A stretch of DNA of 34,566 bases from Actinophytocola sp. (GTDB taxonomy: Bacteria > Actinomycetota > Actinomycetes > Mycobacteriales > Pseudonocardiaceae). Positions within the stretch are counted from its first letter, which is position 1. Each line of letters begins with the position of its first letter. The position numbers were made by a program, and so were the translations under genes. The stretch is taken from the NCBI GenBank assembly GCA_009377475.1, contig WHTY01000051.1, positions 1 through 34,566 of the forward strand. The letters are read 5' to 3'. Shown here piece after piece: positions 7,104-14,194 of this stretch. The notes below the pieces were generated by a model. That model was not told where the DNA came from. It did no database searches and saw only the letters and a list, made by a program, of their open reading frames with translations.

Positions 7104-7952
7104 ATGATCGACCATCCGACCCGAGTGATCCTCGCGGCCAGTCTCGCCGGTGCGCTTGCCCTCTCGGCGTGCGGGCAAGAGCCCGCGACGAACGGTAACG
7201 CCAGCACCGGCGGCGACCCCGCTGGCAGCGACGACCAGCGCTACACCGCGACCGGGACGGTGCTGGCGAACGAGGCGCACGGCCCGCAGCTCTGCGGCGT
7301 CGTCGCGACGTCGTACCCGCCGCAGTGCGGTGGCCTCGACATCGTCGGCTGGGACTGGGGCGCGGTCGAGTCGCAGACGCAGGGCGACGTCCAATGGGGC
7401 GAGTACACCGTCGTCGGAACGTGGGACGGCGAGCGGCTGCACCTCACCGAGCCGCCGTCTCCGCCGCAGCCACCCGAATCGTCCGAGCCTGGCGAGCCCG
7501 CTGACGAGGTCACCACGCCGTGCGAGGAACCCGAGGGCGGCTGGCAGGACGTCGATCCCGACAAGGCCAACCCCGCTGACCAGCAACGGGCGATCAGCCG
7601 CGCGCGGTCGGCGTCGGAGTTCGGCGGCGCGTGGATCGACCCGCTCGGCCAGCGCGATGCGGTGCTCAACCTGAGCTTCACCGGCGACCTCGCCGCGAAG
7701 CGCGAGTGGATCCGCGAGGTGTGGGGCGGCCCGCTGTGCGTGAGCAAGGCCGAGCGCAGCTACCAGCGGTTGGAGGAGGTCCAGCGGGAGATCGTGGACG
7801 TCCCCGGCTTCATCTCGGGCGGCATCGACGAGCCAGCCAACGTCGTGCGGATCGAGGTCTACGTCGCCACCGACGAGCTGCGCGCCGAGCTCACCGACCG
7901 GTATGGACCGGGAACGGTCGAGTTGACCGGTTTCCTCCAGCCGGTGGACTGA
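7104..7952 (+). CDS. Secreted lipoprotein of unknown function
   Basis: This is a 282-residue protein with a bacterial lipoprotein signal: positively charged start, hydrophobic ILAASLAGALAL, then a lipobox ending in Cys (LSAC at about 20-23). A Gly/Ser/Asn/Thr linker follows. The body has two parts: a Cys-containing beta-rich region (YTATGTVLANEAHGPQLCGV, with PPQCGGLDIVGWDW) and, after a Pro/Ser/Glu linker, a C-terminal region (about 165-282) with GPLCVSKAERSYQRL. I do not recognise a family. It probably sits on the outer face of the membrane. GGGAG lies 8 bp before the ATG. It is a single gene with its own upstream gap. Confidence 0.82.
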   Translation: MIDHPTRVILAASLAGALALSACGQEPATNGNASTGGDPAGSDDQRYTATGTVLANEAHGPQLCGVVATSYPPQCGGLDIVGWDWGAVESQTQGDVQWGEYTVVGTWDGERLHLTEPPSPPQPPESSEPGEPADEVTTPCEEPEGGWQDVDPDKANPADQQRAISRARSASEFGGAWIDPLGQRDAVLNLSFTGDLAAKREWIREVWGGPLCVSKAERSYQRLEEVQREIVDVPGFISGGIDEPANVVRIEVYVATDELRAELTDRYGPGTVELTGFLQPVD

Positions 7953-8040
7953 ACGGCCCCCTCGCCTCGTATTCGCCCTATCGGGTCAATGCGCTAGCAT
8001 GCGCCTCTTGTTCGCAACACGAATGGGGGACGGGTAGCGC

Positions 8041-8775
8041 ATGATGCCCACGCCAGGTTCCAGCGGCTGGGTACCGCACAACGGAATCGCCGCACCACCG
8101 CCACCACCGCGACGGGCACGCAAGCGGGTCCGGCTACTGGTCCTGGCGTTGGTGCCGGTGTTGGTGGTCGGCGGTGCGGTCGCGGCGGCCGCGCTGCTGA
8201 TCCCGCCACCGACCACGCCCGGCGAGGCGAGCGCGTCGCCGGGACCCATCGCGTCGCGGTCCGAGCCCACGACGACGACCACGACGCCCACGCCAACGCC
8301 GAGCACACGGCCGGCGCCGAACACCCGCGTCGTCAAGGCCAAGGACGGCAAGAGCGAGCTGACCGTGCCGAAGCACTGGCGCAAAGCAAAAAAGACGAAG
8401 GGCCTCAAGCGCACCGCGCTCAACATCGGCAACACGGCACGGCGGCAGTTCGTCATCGTGCTGACCGCCGACAAGCGGAACTTCGCCGATTTCGGCGAGT
8501 TCGTAGCGCTGGTGCGGAACTCGGCCCGGGACAACCTCAAGAAGTTGCAGGTCAAGAACAAGCGCAAGTTCACGGTGAACGGCATGCCCGCGGTGCGCTG
8601 GCACCTGGCCGGAAACAGCGAGGGCATGCGCTTCGTCTACTGGGACACCGCCGTGCGCGGGCAGAAGGCGTTCTACGAGGTCATCGGCTTCACGACGCCG
8701 TCGCACGCCGCGCAGGCGGGACCGGAGATCCGGCGGGTGATCGACAGCTTCAAGGAGACCGCGATCGACATCTGA
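8041..8775 (+). CDS. Single-pass membrane-anchored protein with extracytoplasmic domain, unknown function
   Basis: This is a 244-residue protein. A short Pro-rich cytoplasmic head (APPPPPPRRARKR) leads to one membrane helix at about 37-57 (LLVLALVPVLVVGGAVAAAA), a Ser/Thr/Pro-rich stalk (about 58-97, containing a run of threonines) and a lysine-rich globular domain (about 98-244; SELTVPKHWRKAKK, VRWHLAGNSEGMRFVYWDT). The domain resembles small surface domains next to actinobacterial Ser/Thr kinases, but no kinase is here and I would not name it. Two ATGs in a row begin the gene; a GGGGGA site lies about 10 bp upstream. It converges with the Rieske gene, with only 10 bp between stops. Confidence 0.8.
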   Translation: MMPTPGSSGWVPHNGIAAPPPPPRRARKRVRLLVLALVPVLVVGGAVAAAALLIPPPTTPGEASASPGPIASRSEPTTTTTTPTPTPSTRPAPNTRVVKAKDGKSELTVPKHWRKAKKTKGLKRTALNIGNTARRQFVIVLTADKRNFADFGEFVALVRNSARDNLKKLQVKNKRKFTVNGMPAVRWHLAGNSEGMRFVYWDTAVRGQKAFYEVIGFTTPSHAAQAGPEIRRVIDSFKETAIDI

Positions 8776-8785
8776 CGCAGGCGGC

Positions 8786-9223
8786 TCAGGCGGTGACGAT
8801 CTCGCCAGCCGAGTTGACCTTCACGTGCTGCTTCGGCAGTGGTTTCGAGGCGGGACCCTGGGCGACCGAGCCGTCCGCGGCGTCGAACTTGCTGCCGTGG
8901 CAGCCGCAGTTGATCGTGCCGCCCGCGACTTTCTCCACGATGCAGCCCTGGTGGGTGCACACCGCGCTGAAGCCCTGGAACTCGCCTTCGGACGGCTGGG
9001 TGACGACGACCTCGGCGTCCGCGAACACGGCGCCGGCGCCAACCTGGACGTCGCTGGCCTTGCCGAGCACGGTGCCCTTGCCCGGTGCGTCGCCGCCGTC
9101 GCCGTTGCCGCAGGCGGCGACCTCTGCGACGCCCGCAACCGCGAGCGCCCCCGCTCCCGCGACGGCCGCCCTGCGCGGGATCGGCGTTCCAGTGGTCTCC
9201 GTGCTGGTCTGCTGCTGCGGCAT
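8786..9223 (-). CDS. Rieske [2Fe-2S] protein, exported
   Basis: This is a 145-residue small Rieske protein. The two cluster-binding boxes CTHQGC (Cys-x-His) and CGCHGS (Cys-x2-His) lie at about 89-94 and 107-112, followed by the usual GPASKPLP loop. The N-terminus has a twin-arginine pair (PRRAAVAGAGALAVAG) and ends AACG, so it is probably exported by Tat and may be lipid-anchored at that Cys. Such single-domain Rieske proteins are common in Actinobacteria and of unknown partner. The ATG at 9223 has AAGGA upstream. A TAGGGT-like -10 box lies at 9257-9262 on the minus strand, giving a short leader. Confidence 0.9.
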   Translation of the reverse strand: MPQQQTSTETTGTPIPRRAAVAGAGALAVAGVAEVAACGNGDGGDAPGKGTVLGKASDVQVGAGAVFADAEVVVTQPSEGEFQGFSAVCTHQGCIVEKVAGGTINCGCHGSKFDAADGSVAQGPASKPLPKQHVKVNSAGEIVTA

Positions 9224-9307
9224 GGGTCGTCCTTGTCCTCGCGAGTGGGTCGTTACACCCTATTCGTAGAAGAACCCGGTGCGGATTTCACGACGGCGCG
9301 GAAATTT

Positions 9308-9955
9308 TCAGCGTTCGGGCGACGGCTGGCGCAGGATGCGGCTCGCCAACCACGAAATCTGCCGCGCGACGTCTGCGGCTGGCGCCAGCGGCATGACGAG
9401 GTGACTGACCACGAGGCGCACGATCGACTCGACGACGAGGGCGCGTTCGGCCTCGTCGAGTTCGATCTCGGGCCAGTGGTCGTTGAGGTAGGTCAGCAGT
9501 ACGCGGGTCGCGGCGGCCAGGATCGGGCCGGAGCGCGTGGTGACGAACGGCAACAGCTCCGTCGCGCCGCCGCGGGTCGCGGTCAGGATCGCCTTGAGCA
9601 GCGGGTTGACCTCGGCTTCGGTGAGCGTGTACTCGACGGCGGCGGTGATGGCGTCGAGCAGGTCGTCCGGGTGTTCGTCCAGTGTGGTCGCGACGCCGTC
9701 GAGGAACCGATCCGCCTCGCGCATGGCAAGCGCTTCGCCGAGGCTGGTCTTGTTGCCGAACTCGTTGTAGACGGTCTGCCTGCTGACGCCGACCACGCGG
9801 GCGACGTCGGCCATCTTGAGCTGGTGCCAACCGCCCGCCATGAGGGATTCGGACGCCGCGTCGAGGAGCTGTTCGCGCAGCAGAGACCGCACCGACTCCC
9901 GGAATGTCGAACGCGCTGCCGCCACGGGCCCAACTGTACGGGGCTCGCGGGTCAC
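9308..9955 (-). CDS. TetR family transcriptional regulator
   Basis: This is a 215-residue TetR regulator with helix-turn-helix MADVARVVGVSRQTVYNEFG at about 49-68 after LREQLLDAASESLMAGGW. The remaining residues form a normal ligand-binding helical bundle. The GTG start at 9955 overlaps the TGA of the upstream DUF2203 gene (GTGA), so the two are translationally coupled. An internal GTG at 9925 is an alternative start. The target is unknown; a self-operator was not found because the promoter lies upstream of DUF2203. Confidence 0.88.
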   Translation of the reverse strand: MTREPRTVGPVAAARSTFRESVRSLLREQLLDAASESLMAGGWHQLKMADVARVVGVSRQTVYNEFGNKTSLGEALAMREADRFLDGVATTLDEHPDDLLDAITAAVEYTLTEAEVNPLLKAILTATRGGATELLPFVTTRSGPILAAATRVLLTYLNDHWPEIELDEAERALVVESIVRLVVSHLVMPLAPAADVARQISWLASRILRQPSPER

Positions 9956-10317
9956 TCCGGCAGGCGACGCCGACCGGCGAAGCCCAGATCACGCCGGTGG
10001 TACCAGTCGATGCCGTCCTCGCCTTCCAGCCAGCACAGCAGGACGTCCTCACCGTCCAGCTCGGACGGAAAGTCCAGCAGCAGCGGCGCGAAACCCTTGA
10101 TCTCGACACCGGACTCCTGGATGAGCGTGATCAGCTCGTCGAGGCGCGCCTGGTTGGCCTTGAGTTCGGGCAGCCCGCCAAGGTCGGACGGACTGCCGCC
10201 CGGCGACGTCGCCACCGCGAGCTCCGCCGCGTCCGCCCGTAACGTGACGACTTCGTCGATCACCGGCCGGAGCTGGTGCAGCTCCGCCCGCGCTTCCTCC
10301 ACCGTGAACAGCGACAT
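9952..10317 (-). CDS. DUF2203 family protein
   Basis: This is a 121-residue cytoplasmic protein of unknown function. The opening FTVEEARAELHQLRPVIDEV and the ending with GEDVLLCWLEGEDGIDWYH are diagnostic for DUF2203; the middle contains GVEIKGFAPLLLDFPSEL. The ATG at 10317 has GGAGG eight bases upstream. It is the first gene of a two-gene operon with the TetR regulator and reads away from a 21-bp repeat array at 10341-10424, which therefore lies in its promoter or leader region. Confidence 0.88.
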   Translation of the reverse strand: MSLFTVEEARAELHQLRPVIDEVVTLRADAAELAVATSPGGSPSDLGGLPELKANQARLDELITLIQESGVEIKGFAPLLLDFPSELDGEDVLLCWLEGEDGIDWYHRRDLGFAGRRRLPE

Positions 10318-10340
10318 GCCCCGAGCCTCCCACGCCGAGC

Positions 10341-10424
10341 GCCGTGTCCCCCACTCCCACCGCCGTGTCCCCCACTCCCACCGCCGTGTCCCCCACTCCC
10401 GACGCCGTGTCCGACATTCCCGCC
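10341..10424 (+). repeat. 21-bp tandem repeat array (family A), 4 units
   Basis: There are four head-to-tail units starting at 10341, 10362, 10383 and 10404. The first two are identical; the last carries the core GTGTCCGACATTCCC shared with the arrays at 21477-21581 and, inverted, 23624-23728. No spacers separate the units. The array begins 24 bp upstream of the DUF2203 start. Confidence 0.9.
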
Positions 10425-10494
10425 GCCGGGCCGGTCGCGGTTCGCCGCCAACTGGCCCGGTGTCATCGGCGGCGAGCGATCACCACGCACAGAA

Positions 10495-10571
10495 GTCGGA
10501 ACTCGCGGCACCGCACGGTGCAACTCGCGCGAAACAAGGTGAGACTCGCGCGAAATAAGGTGGGACTCGCG
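10495..10571 (+). repeat. Second 21-bp tandem repeat (family B), about 3.5 units
   Basis: Units start at 10517 and 10538 (GGTGnnACTCGCGCGAAA, then CAA or TAA), with a degenerate unit before (10495) and a partial unit after (10559). The last runs up to the hydrolase stop codon at 10572. The sequence is unrelated to family A but has the same 21-bp period. Confidence 0.8.
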
Positions 10572-11189
10572 TCAGGCGCGGAGCCAGGCTTGGGCCTCGC
10601 GCACGCCGTCGATGGTGAGCTGGTGCCCGCCGGAGTGGCGGTGGGTCCGCACCTCGGCGGAGCGCGACCGCAGGTCCGCGACCAACTGCTCCGTGGAGGG
10701 CAGCGGGGCCATCGGGTCCTGCTCGCCGTTGGACAGGAACACGCGCGTGCCGGTCAGGTCGCGTTCCGGCGGGTCAGGCAGCGGCCGCATCGCCGCGAAC
10801 GCCGCCACCTCGCGGAGCGCGTCCGGACGCAGCAACGCCGTGGCAACGCCGATGTTTGCACCGTTGGAGAACCCGACCGCGACGAGCCGCCGCTCGCCGA
10901 AGCCGTACTTCTCGCGGGCGGCGACCAGGAAGTCCGCGAGCTGATTGGCGCGCACGACGACGTCCTCGTGGTCGAACACGCCCTCGGCAAGCCGTCGGAA
11001 CCAGCGCGCCATGCCGTTCTCCGACACCGGACCGGCGGGCGCGAGCACCCCGGCGGCGGGCTCCAGCTCGCGCGCGACGCCGAGCAGGTCTTGTGGCGAC
11101 CCGCCGGTGCCGTGCAGCAGCAACAGCACCGGCGCGTCGGCGTCGCCCTCGGTGTAGGTGTGCCGCAGGCTCAGCTGCGCCGCTGTCAT
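10572..11189 (-). CDS. Alpha/beta hydrolase, carboxylesterase/phospholipase type (MhqD-like)
   Basis: This is a 205-residue serine hydrolase of the phospholipase/carboxylesterase family. The oxyanion region LLLLHGTGGSPQDLL is at about 22-36, the nucleophile elbow GFSNGAN (Ser) at about 107-113, the Asp in SNGEQDPMAPL and the His in GGHQLT near the C-terminus. The ATG at 11189 overlaps the stop of the VOC gene (ATGA), so the two are coupled. In Bacillus, MhqD of this type is co-regulated with ring-cleaving-dioxygenase-like MhqA/MhqO under the MarR regulator MhqR. The same trio here supports a role in quinone or electrophile detoxification (inference by analogy). Confidence 0.88.
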   Translation of the reverse strand: MTAAQLSLRHTYTEGDADAPVLLLLHGTGGSPQDLLGVARELEPAAGVLAPAGPVSENGMARWFRRLAEGVFDHEDVVVRANQLADFLVAAREKYGFGERRLVAVGFSNGANIGVATALLRPDALREVAAFAAMRPLPDPPERDLTGTRVFLSNGEQDPMAPLPSTEQLVADLRSRSAEVRTHRHSGGHQLTIDGVREAQAWLRA

Positions 11190-12166
11190 GCCTGGAGCCC
11201 TTCCGCGACCTCGGGGTTGTTCTCGTCCGGCAGGTTCAGCTTTGGCAGCGCCGCCTGGATCTGTTCCCGGTTCGGCTCCAGCCACGGCGGCAGCTTGAGC
11301 GCCTGACCGAGTTCGAGCAGCGGCTCGTCGTAGTTGAAGCCGATGTCCTCGGTCGCGATCTCCAACAGCGTGCCGCCCGGCTCGCGGAAGTAGATCGAGT
11401 GGAAGTACTGCCGGTCCATGATCGCGGTGACCTGGACACCATTGCCGACCAGTTCCTCCCGCCATGCGCGCTGCGTCGCGTCGTCGGGCACCCGCCATGC
11501 GACGTGATGCACGGTGCCGCCCGCGACGAGGCCGTCCGGCGCGTCCGGCGTGACCAGGACGTCGACCAGCGCGCCAGGCCCGCCGTCCGCCGCTTCGAAC
11601 CGCAGCCGGTTGCCGTGCTGGCTGTGGAACGTCAGGCCGAGGTTGTCGGCAAGCATCGACGCGGTCGCGGCTTCCTTGGCCACCGACAGCGTCACCGAGT
11701 GCAGCCCGCGAATGGCGTGTTCGGCAGGCACGAACGACGTGTCCCACGGATGGCGGGGGTCCCCCTGCGGGTGAGCGACCAGCGCGATCTCTAACCCGTC
11801 CGGATCACGGAAGGACAGCGTGTCCTCGTTCTCCGTGCTGGTGATGCGACTGGTCTCGACCCCGGCATCGGACAGGTACTGTCGCCACCACCCGATCGAG
11901 TGAGGCGGCACCGAGAACGACGTCGTGGTGGCCTGACCGTTGCCCTGCCGTCCACCCGGCACGTTGCGCCACGGAAAGAACGTCAGGAGCGAACCGGGCT
12001 TGCCTGACTCGTCGCCGTAGTAGAGGTGATAGGTGCCGGGATCGTCGAAGTTCACCGTGGTCTTCACCAGGCGCAACCCGAGGGTGCGCAGGTAGAAGTC
12101 CGCGTTGCGCTGCGGATCGCCACCGATCGCTGTGACGTGGTGCAACCCGGAGGTTCTGATCGCCAT
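11186..12166 (-). CDS. VOC family ring-cleaving dioxygenase-like protein (MhqA/MhqO-like)
   Basis: This is a 326-residue protein with two vicinal-oxygen-chelate modules. The first begins TSGLHHVTAIGGDPQRNADF with the metal His, then LGLRLVKTTVNFDDPGTYHL and SLLTFFPW. The second starts around 145 (IRGLHSVTLSV), with GTVHHVAWRV and REPGGTLLEIATED supplying further His and Glu ligands. This matches the hydroquinone-specific dioxygenase-like family. The start is ATG 12166 with GGGAG upstream; ten earlier in-frame codons follow no ribosome site. It lies 38 bp downstream of yceI and overlaps the hydrolase gene by 4 bp, so it is the middle gene of the operon. Confidence 0.9.
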   Translation of the reverse strand: MAIRTSGLHHVTAIGGDPQRNADFYLRTLGLRLVKTTVNFDDPGTYHLYYGDESGKPGSLLTFFPWRNVPGGRQGNGQATTTSFSVPPHSIGWWRQYLSDAGVETSRITSTENEDTLSFRDPDGLEIALVAHPQGDPRHPWDTSFVPAEHAIRGLHSVTLSVAKEAATASMLADNLGLTFHSQHGNRLRFEAADGGPGALVDVLVTPDAPDGLVAGGTVHHVAWRVPDDATQRAWREELVGNGVQVTAIMDRQYFHSIYFREPGGTLLEIATEDIGFNYDEPLLELGQALKLPPWLEPNREQIQAALPKLNLPDENNPEVAEGLQA

Positions 12167-12204
12167 GTCGTGCTCCCTTCTCGTCGATCCCGGCACCAGT
12201 CGCC

Positions 12205-12768
12205 TCAGCTGACCTTGACGGCCGAAACCTCGAACTCAAGGGTGACCTTGTCGCCCACCAGCACGCCACCGGTCTCCAGCGGGGCGTTCCAGGTGACGCC
12301 GAAGTCCTTGCGGTTGATGACGGTCGAACCCTCGAAGCCGACGCGGTCGTAGCCGAACGGGTCCTTGGCGGCGCCCTGGTACTCGAACGGCACGGTGACC
12401 TGCTGGGTGGTGCCCTTGATCGTGAGGTCACCCGTCACGTCGTAGGTGTTCTCACCAGTCTGGGTGATGCTGTTCGAGGTGAAGGTGATCTCCGGGTAGT
12501 CATCCACCTGGAGGAAGTCGTTGTTGCGCAGGTGCGCGTCACGGTCAGCGTTACGGGTGTCGATGCTGTCGACCTTGATGTTGACGGTCGCGCTCGACTG
12601 GCTCAGGTCATCGCCGTTGATCACGGCGGTCCCGGTGAACTCGTTGAACGCGCCTCGCACCTTGGTGACCATCGCGTGCCTCGCAACGAAACCGATCCGG
12701 GTGTGCGTCGGGTCCAGTTCGTAGGTGCCGGTGACCTCGCTGGTGAGAGCCGGTGCGCTTGTCGTCAT
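12205..12768 (-). CDS. YceI family protein
   Basis: This is a 187-residue YceI-like lipocalin-fold protein. GTYELDPTHTRIGFVARHAM at about 14-33, VNIKVDSIDTRNADRDAHLR and FLQVDDYPEITFTS are the family's core motifs; these barrels bind isoprenoid or quinone-like lipids. There is no signal peptide, as is usual for the cytoplasmic actinobacterial branch. GGAGG lies seven bases before ATG 12768. As first gene of the operon it is transcribed away from MarR; its promoter carries two palindromes (12786-12797, 12820-12831). An isoprenoid-quinone-binding protein with a dioxygenase-like protein and a hydrolase fits a quinone-stress role. Confidence 0.92.
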   Translation of the reverse strand: MTTSAPALTSEVTGTYELDPTHTRIGFVARHAMVTKVRGAFNEFTGTAVINGDDLSQSSATVNIKVDSIDTRNADRDAHLRNNDFLQVDDYPEITFTSNSITQTGENTYDVTGDLTIKGTTQQVTVPFEYQGAAKDPFGYDRVGFEGSTVINRKDFGVTWNAPLETGGVLVGDKVTLEFEVSAVKVS

Positions 12769-12785
12769 GGTAAACCTCCAATTGG

Positions 12786-12797
12786 TTGACGTGTCAT
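12786..12797. promoter_or_regulatory. Near-palindromic MarR operator, site 1
   Basis: TTGACGTGTCAT is a close copy of the perfect palindrome 34 bp away (TTGACnnGTCAA). It lies between the predicted yceI -10 box and ribosome site, where bound regulator would block transcription start or elongation. Confidence 0.55.
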
Positions 12798-12801
12798 CTT
12801 C

Positions 12802-12846
12802 ACCCTACACACAACATGGTTGACGCGTCAACTATTCCGCTACACT
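12802..12846. promoter_or_regulatory. Divergent yceI/marR promoters sharing one palindromic -35/operator
   Basis: TTGACGCGTCAA at 12820-12831 is a perfect 12-bp palindrome whose halves read TTGACG on both strands. On the plus strand this -35 is followed 15 bp later by TACACT (12841-12846), six bases before the marR start codon. On the minus strand it is followed 18 bp later by TAGGGT (12807-12802), leading to yceI. One regulator-binding site therefore overlaps both -35 boxes. The consensus hexamers are visible; the binding protein is inferred to be the adjacent MarR. Confidence 0.6.
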
Positions 12847-12852
12847 GATGGA

Positions 12853-13299
12853 GTGACACGATGGCTCTCCGAGGACGAACAGCGCGCCTGGCGCGCCTTC
12901 GTCTCGCTCCAGGCAAAGCTGAACGCGCAGCTCAACCGCGAGCTCCAGGCGGAATCAGACCTTTCGCTCGCCGACTTCGAGGTGCTGGTGCACCTCACCG
13001 ACCGGGATGACGCGCGGGCGCGTTCCTTCGAGCTCGCCAGCGAGATGGAGTGGGAGAAGAGCCGCCTGTCGCACCATCTGGCGCGGATGCAACGTCGCGG
13101 ACTGATCGACCGCGTCGGCTGCCCAGAGGATGCGCGGGGGTCCTATATCGAGCTGACAGCGGAGGGCAGGCACGCCATCGAACACGCAACGCCCGGGCAC
13201 GTGTCGACCGTGCGCCGGTTGATCTTCGATCAGCTCACGCCGGAACAGGTCCAAGCCCTCCGCACGATCTCGGAGACGGTCCTAGCGCAGTTGGACTGA
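12853..13299 (+). CDS. MarR family transcriptional regulator
   Basis: This is a 148-residue winged-helix MarR protein. The dimer helix RAWRAFVSLQAKLNAQLNRE at about 10-29 is followed by LSLADFEVLVHL, the recognition helix region EMEWEKSRLSHHLARMQRRG at about 68-87, and the wing DRVGCPEDARGSYIELTAEG. I chose GTG 12853 because TACACT six bases upstream gives a leaderless start and residues upstream would lie inside the promoter. It is divergent from the yceI-VOC-hydrolase operon and probably represses both itself and that operon. It has no conserved N-terminal Cys of the OhrR type; the single Cys after the wing start could sense electrophiles (inference). Confidence 0.9.
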   Translation: MTRWLSEDEQRAWRAFVSLQAKLNAQLNRELQAESDLSLADFEVLVHLTDRDDARARSFELASEMEWEKSRLSHHLARMQRRGLIDRVGCPEDARGSYIELTAEGRHAIEHATPGHVSTVRRLIFDQLTPEQVQALRTISETVLAQLD

Positions 13300-13361
13300 G
13301 GGCACGAGTGGGGAACACGACGGCGGGAACGTCGAACACGGCGTCGTGAGGGTCGGACACG
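13299..13361 (-). repeat. 21-bp tandem repeat array (family A), 3 units, inverted orientation
   Basis: Units end at 13319, 13340 and 13361, each with (G/C)AACACG or GGACACG, the reverse complement of the CGTGTCC core. The array starts right at the marR stop codon and lies in the marR to sigma-factor gap. The first unit is degenerate. Confidence 0.75.
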
Positions 13362-13447
13362 GCGTGCGTGGGCGGTGGATGCCACCGGAAGGTGGGACGC
13401 GCACCGCCCGGTGGAGCCAATCGCATGTAAGACCCGTCACAGGTCGC

Positions 13448-14065
13448 ATGAGCAGCGACGGAAAAACCCAGGCGGACCGGCCCGGCGGAGCACTCCCCAG
13501 CGCGCCGATGCCCGACAGCGGCGAACCGGTGGACGACGTCGTCAGCATGCTCACGCCCCGACTCCGCGCCGTGCTGCGGCGGTGCAGGCTCAGCGAGGCC
13601 GACATCGACGACGTCCTGCAGGACGTGTGGCTGCGCTTCCTGGAGCACCGCCACGCCATCCGCCACCCCGAGCGCGTGGCGGGCTGGCTGCGGACCACCG
13701 CCGTCCGCGAAGCGATGCGGGCGCTGGGCCGGTGCCGCACCGAGCGCCCATCGGCGGACGTCACCGCCGGCGCCACCCCAAGCGTCACCATCGGCGTCAC
13801 CACCGGCGTGACACCGGAAACCGCAGGCAGCCCGGGCGAGGACGTCGCGCGGCGCGACCGCGACCAGACGTTGTGGCGAGCCGTCGCCACGTTGCCGGCG
13901 CGGGACCGCCTGCTCGCGCATCTCATCGCGCGGGCACCCGGGCTGAGCTACGCCGACCTCGCGACAACACTCGGCGTCACCCAGGCGAGTGTTGGCCAAC
14001 TCCGCGCGCGCTGCCTCCGCCGACTGCGCAGGGCGTTGTTGCTGGCAGGCATCACGGCGCCATGA
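13448..14065 (+). CDS. Small sigma-70 family (ECF-like) sigma factor
   Basis: This 205-residue protein has a region 2 (about 34-92: LTPRLRAVLRRCRLSEADID, DVLQDVWLRFLEHR, ERVAGWLRTTAVREAMRAL) and a region 4 (about 145-200: LPARDRLLAHLIARAPGLSY, ADLATTLGVTQASVGQLRAR). The linker is rich in Thr/Val/Gly (VTIGVTTGVTP), with near-repeated codons. No anti-sigma gene is adjacent; the following gene is RDD. The ATG at 13448 has only a weak AGG nearby. A longer frame to 13346 would run through the repeat array, so it was not used. Confidence 0.82.
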   Translation: MSSDGKTQADRPGGALPSAPMPDSGEPVDDVVSMLTPRLRAVLRRCRLSEADIDDVLQDVWLRFLEHRHAIRHPERVAGWLRTTAVREAMRALGRCRTERPSADVTAGATPSVTIGVTTGVTPETAGSPGEDVARRDRDQTLWRAVATLPARDRLLAHLIARAPGLSYADLATTLGVTQASVGQLRARCLRRLRRALLLAGITAP

Positions 14066-14181
14066 CGCCACACGCCCGCGGCACCCCCGGCGTCATCACC
14101 GACGCATCACGGCGGCATAACACCCCGCCCACCACGCCAGAAAGCCCGCGGACGAACCGGACGTACCGCTATCCGGAGCGA

Positions 14182-14187
14182 TAGGGT
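14182..14187 (+). promoter_or_regulatory. -10 box for leaderless RDD operon mRNA
   Basis: TAGGGT lies seven bases before GTG 14195, so the transcript probably begins at the start codon. This single promoter could serve the whole membrane/MoxR operon down to DUF58. Confidence 0.45.
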
Positions 14188-14194
14188 GAACCGC

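Noticed and set aside
10341..10424. CRISPR array
   Set aside because: Units are 21 bp and directly adjacent with no unique spacers, and no cas gene is nearby.
10344..11306. Plus-strand frame reading the repeats as a heptapeptide-repeat protein
   Set aside because: The heptads arise only because 21 is a multiple of three; the rest of the frame is antisense to the hydrolase and lacks a ribosome site.
13346..13447. N-terminal extension of the small sigma factor
   Set aside because: The extra codons run through the 21-bp repeat array and show no sigma-factor similarity; ATG 13448 was used instead.
14047..14124. Two similar GCATCACGGCG segments 55 bp apart after the small sigma factor
   Set aside because: The match is short and imperfect and one copy is coding; it does not exceed what biased GC-rich sequence gives by chance.
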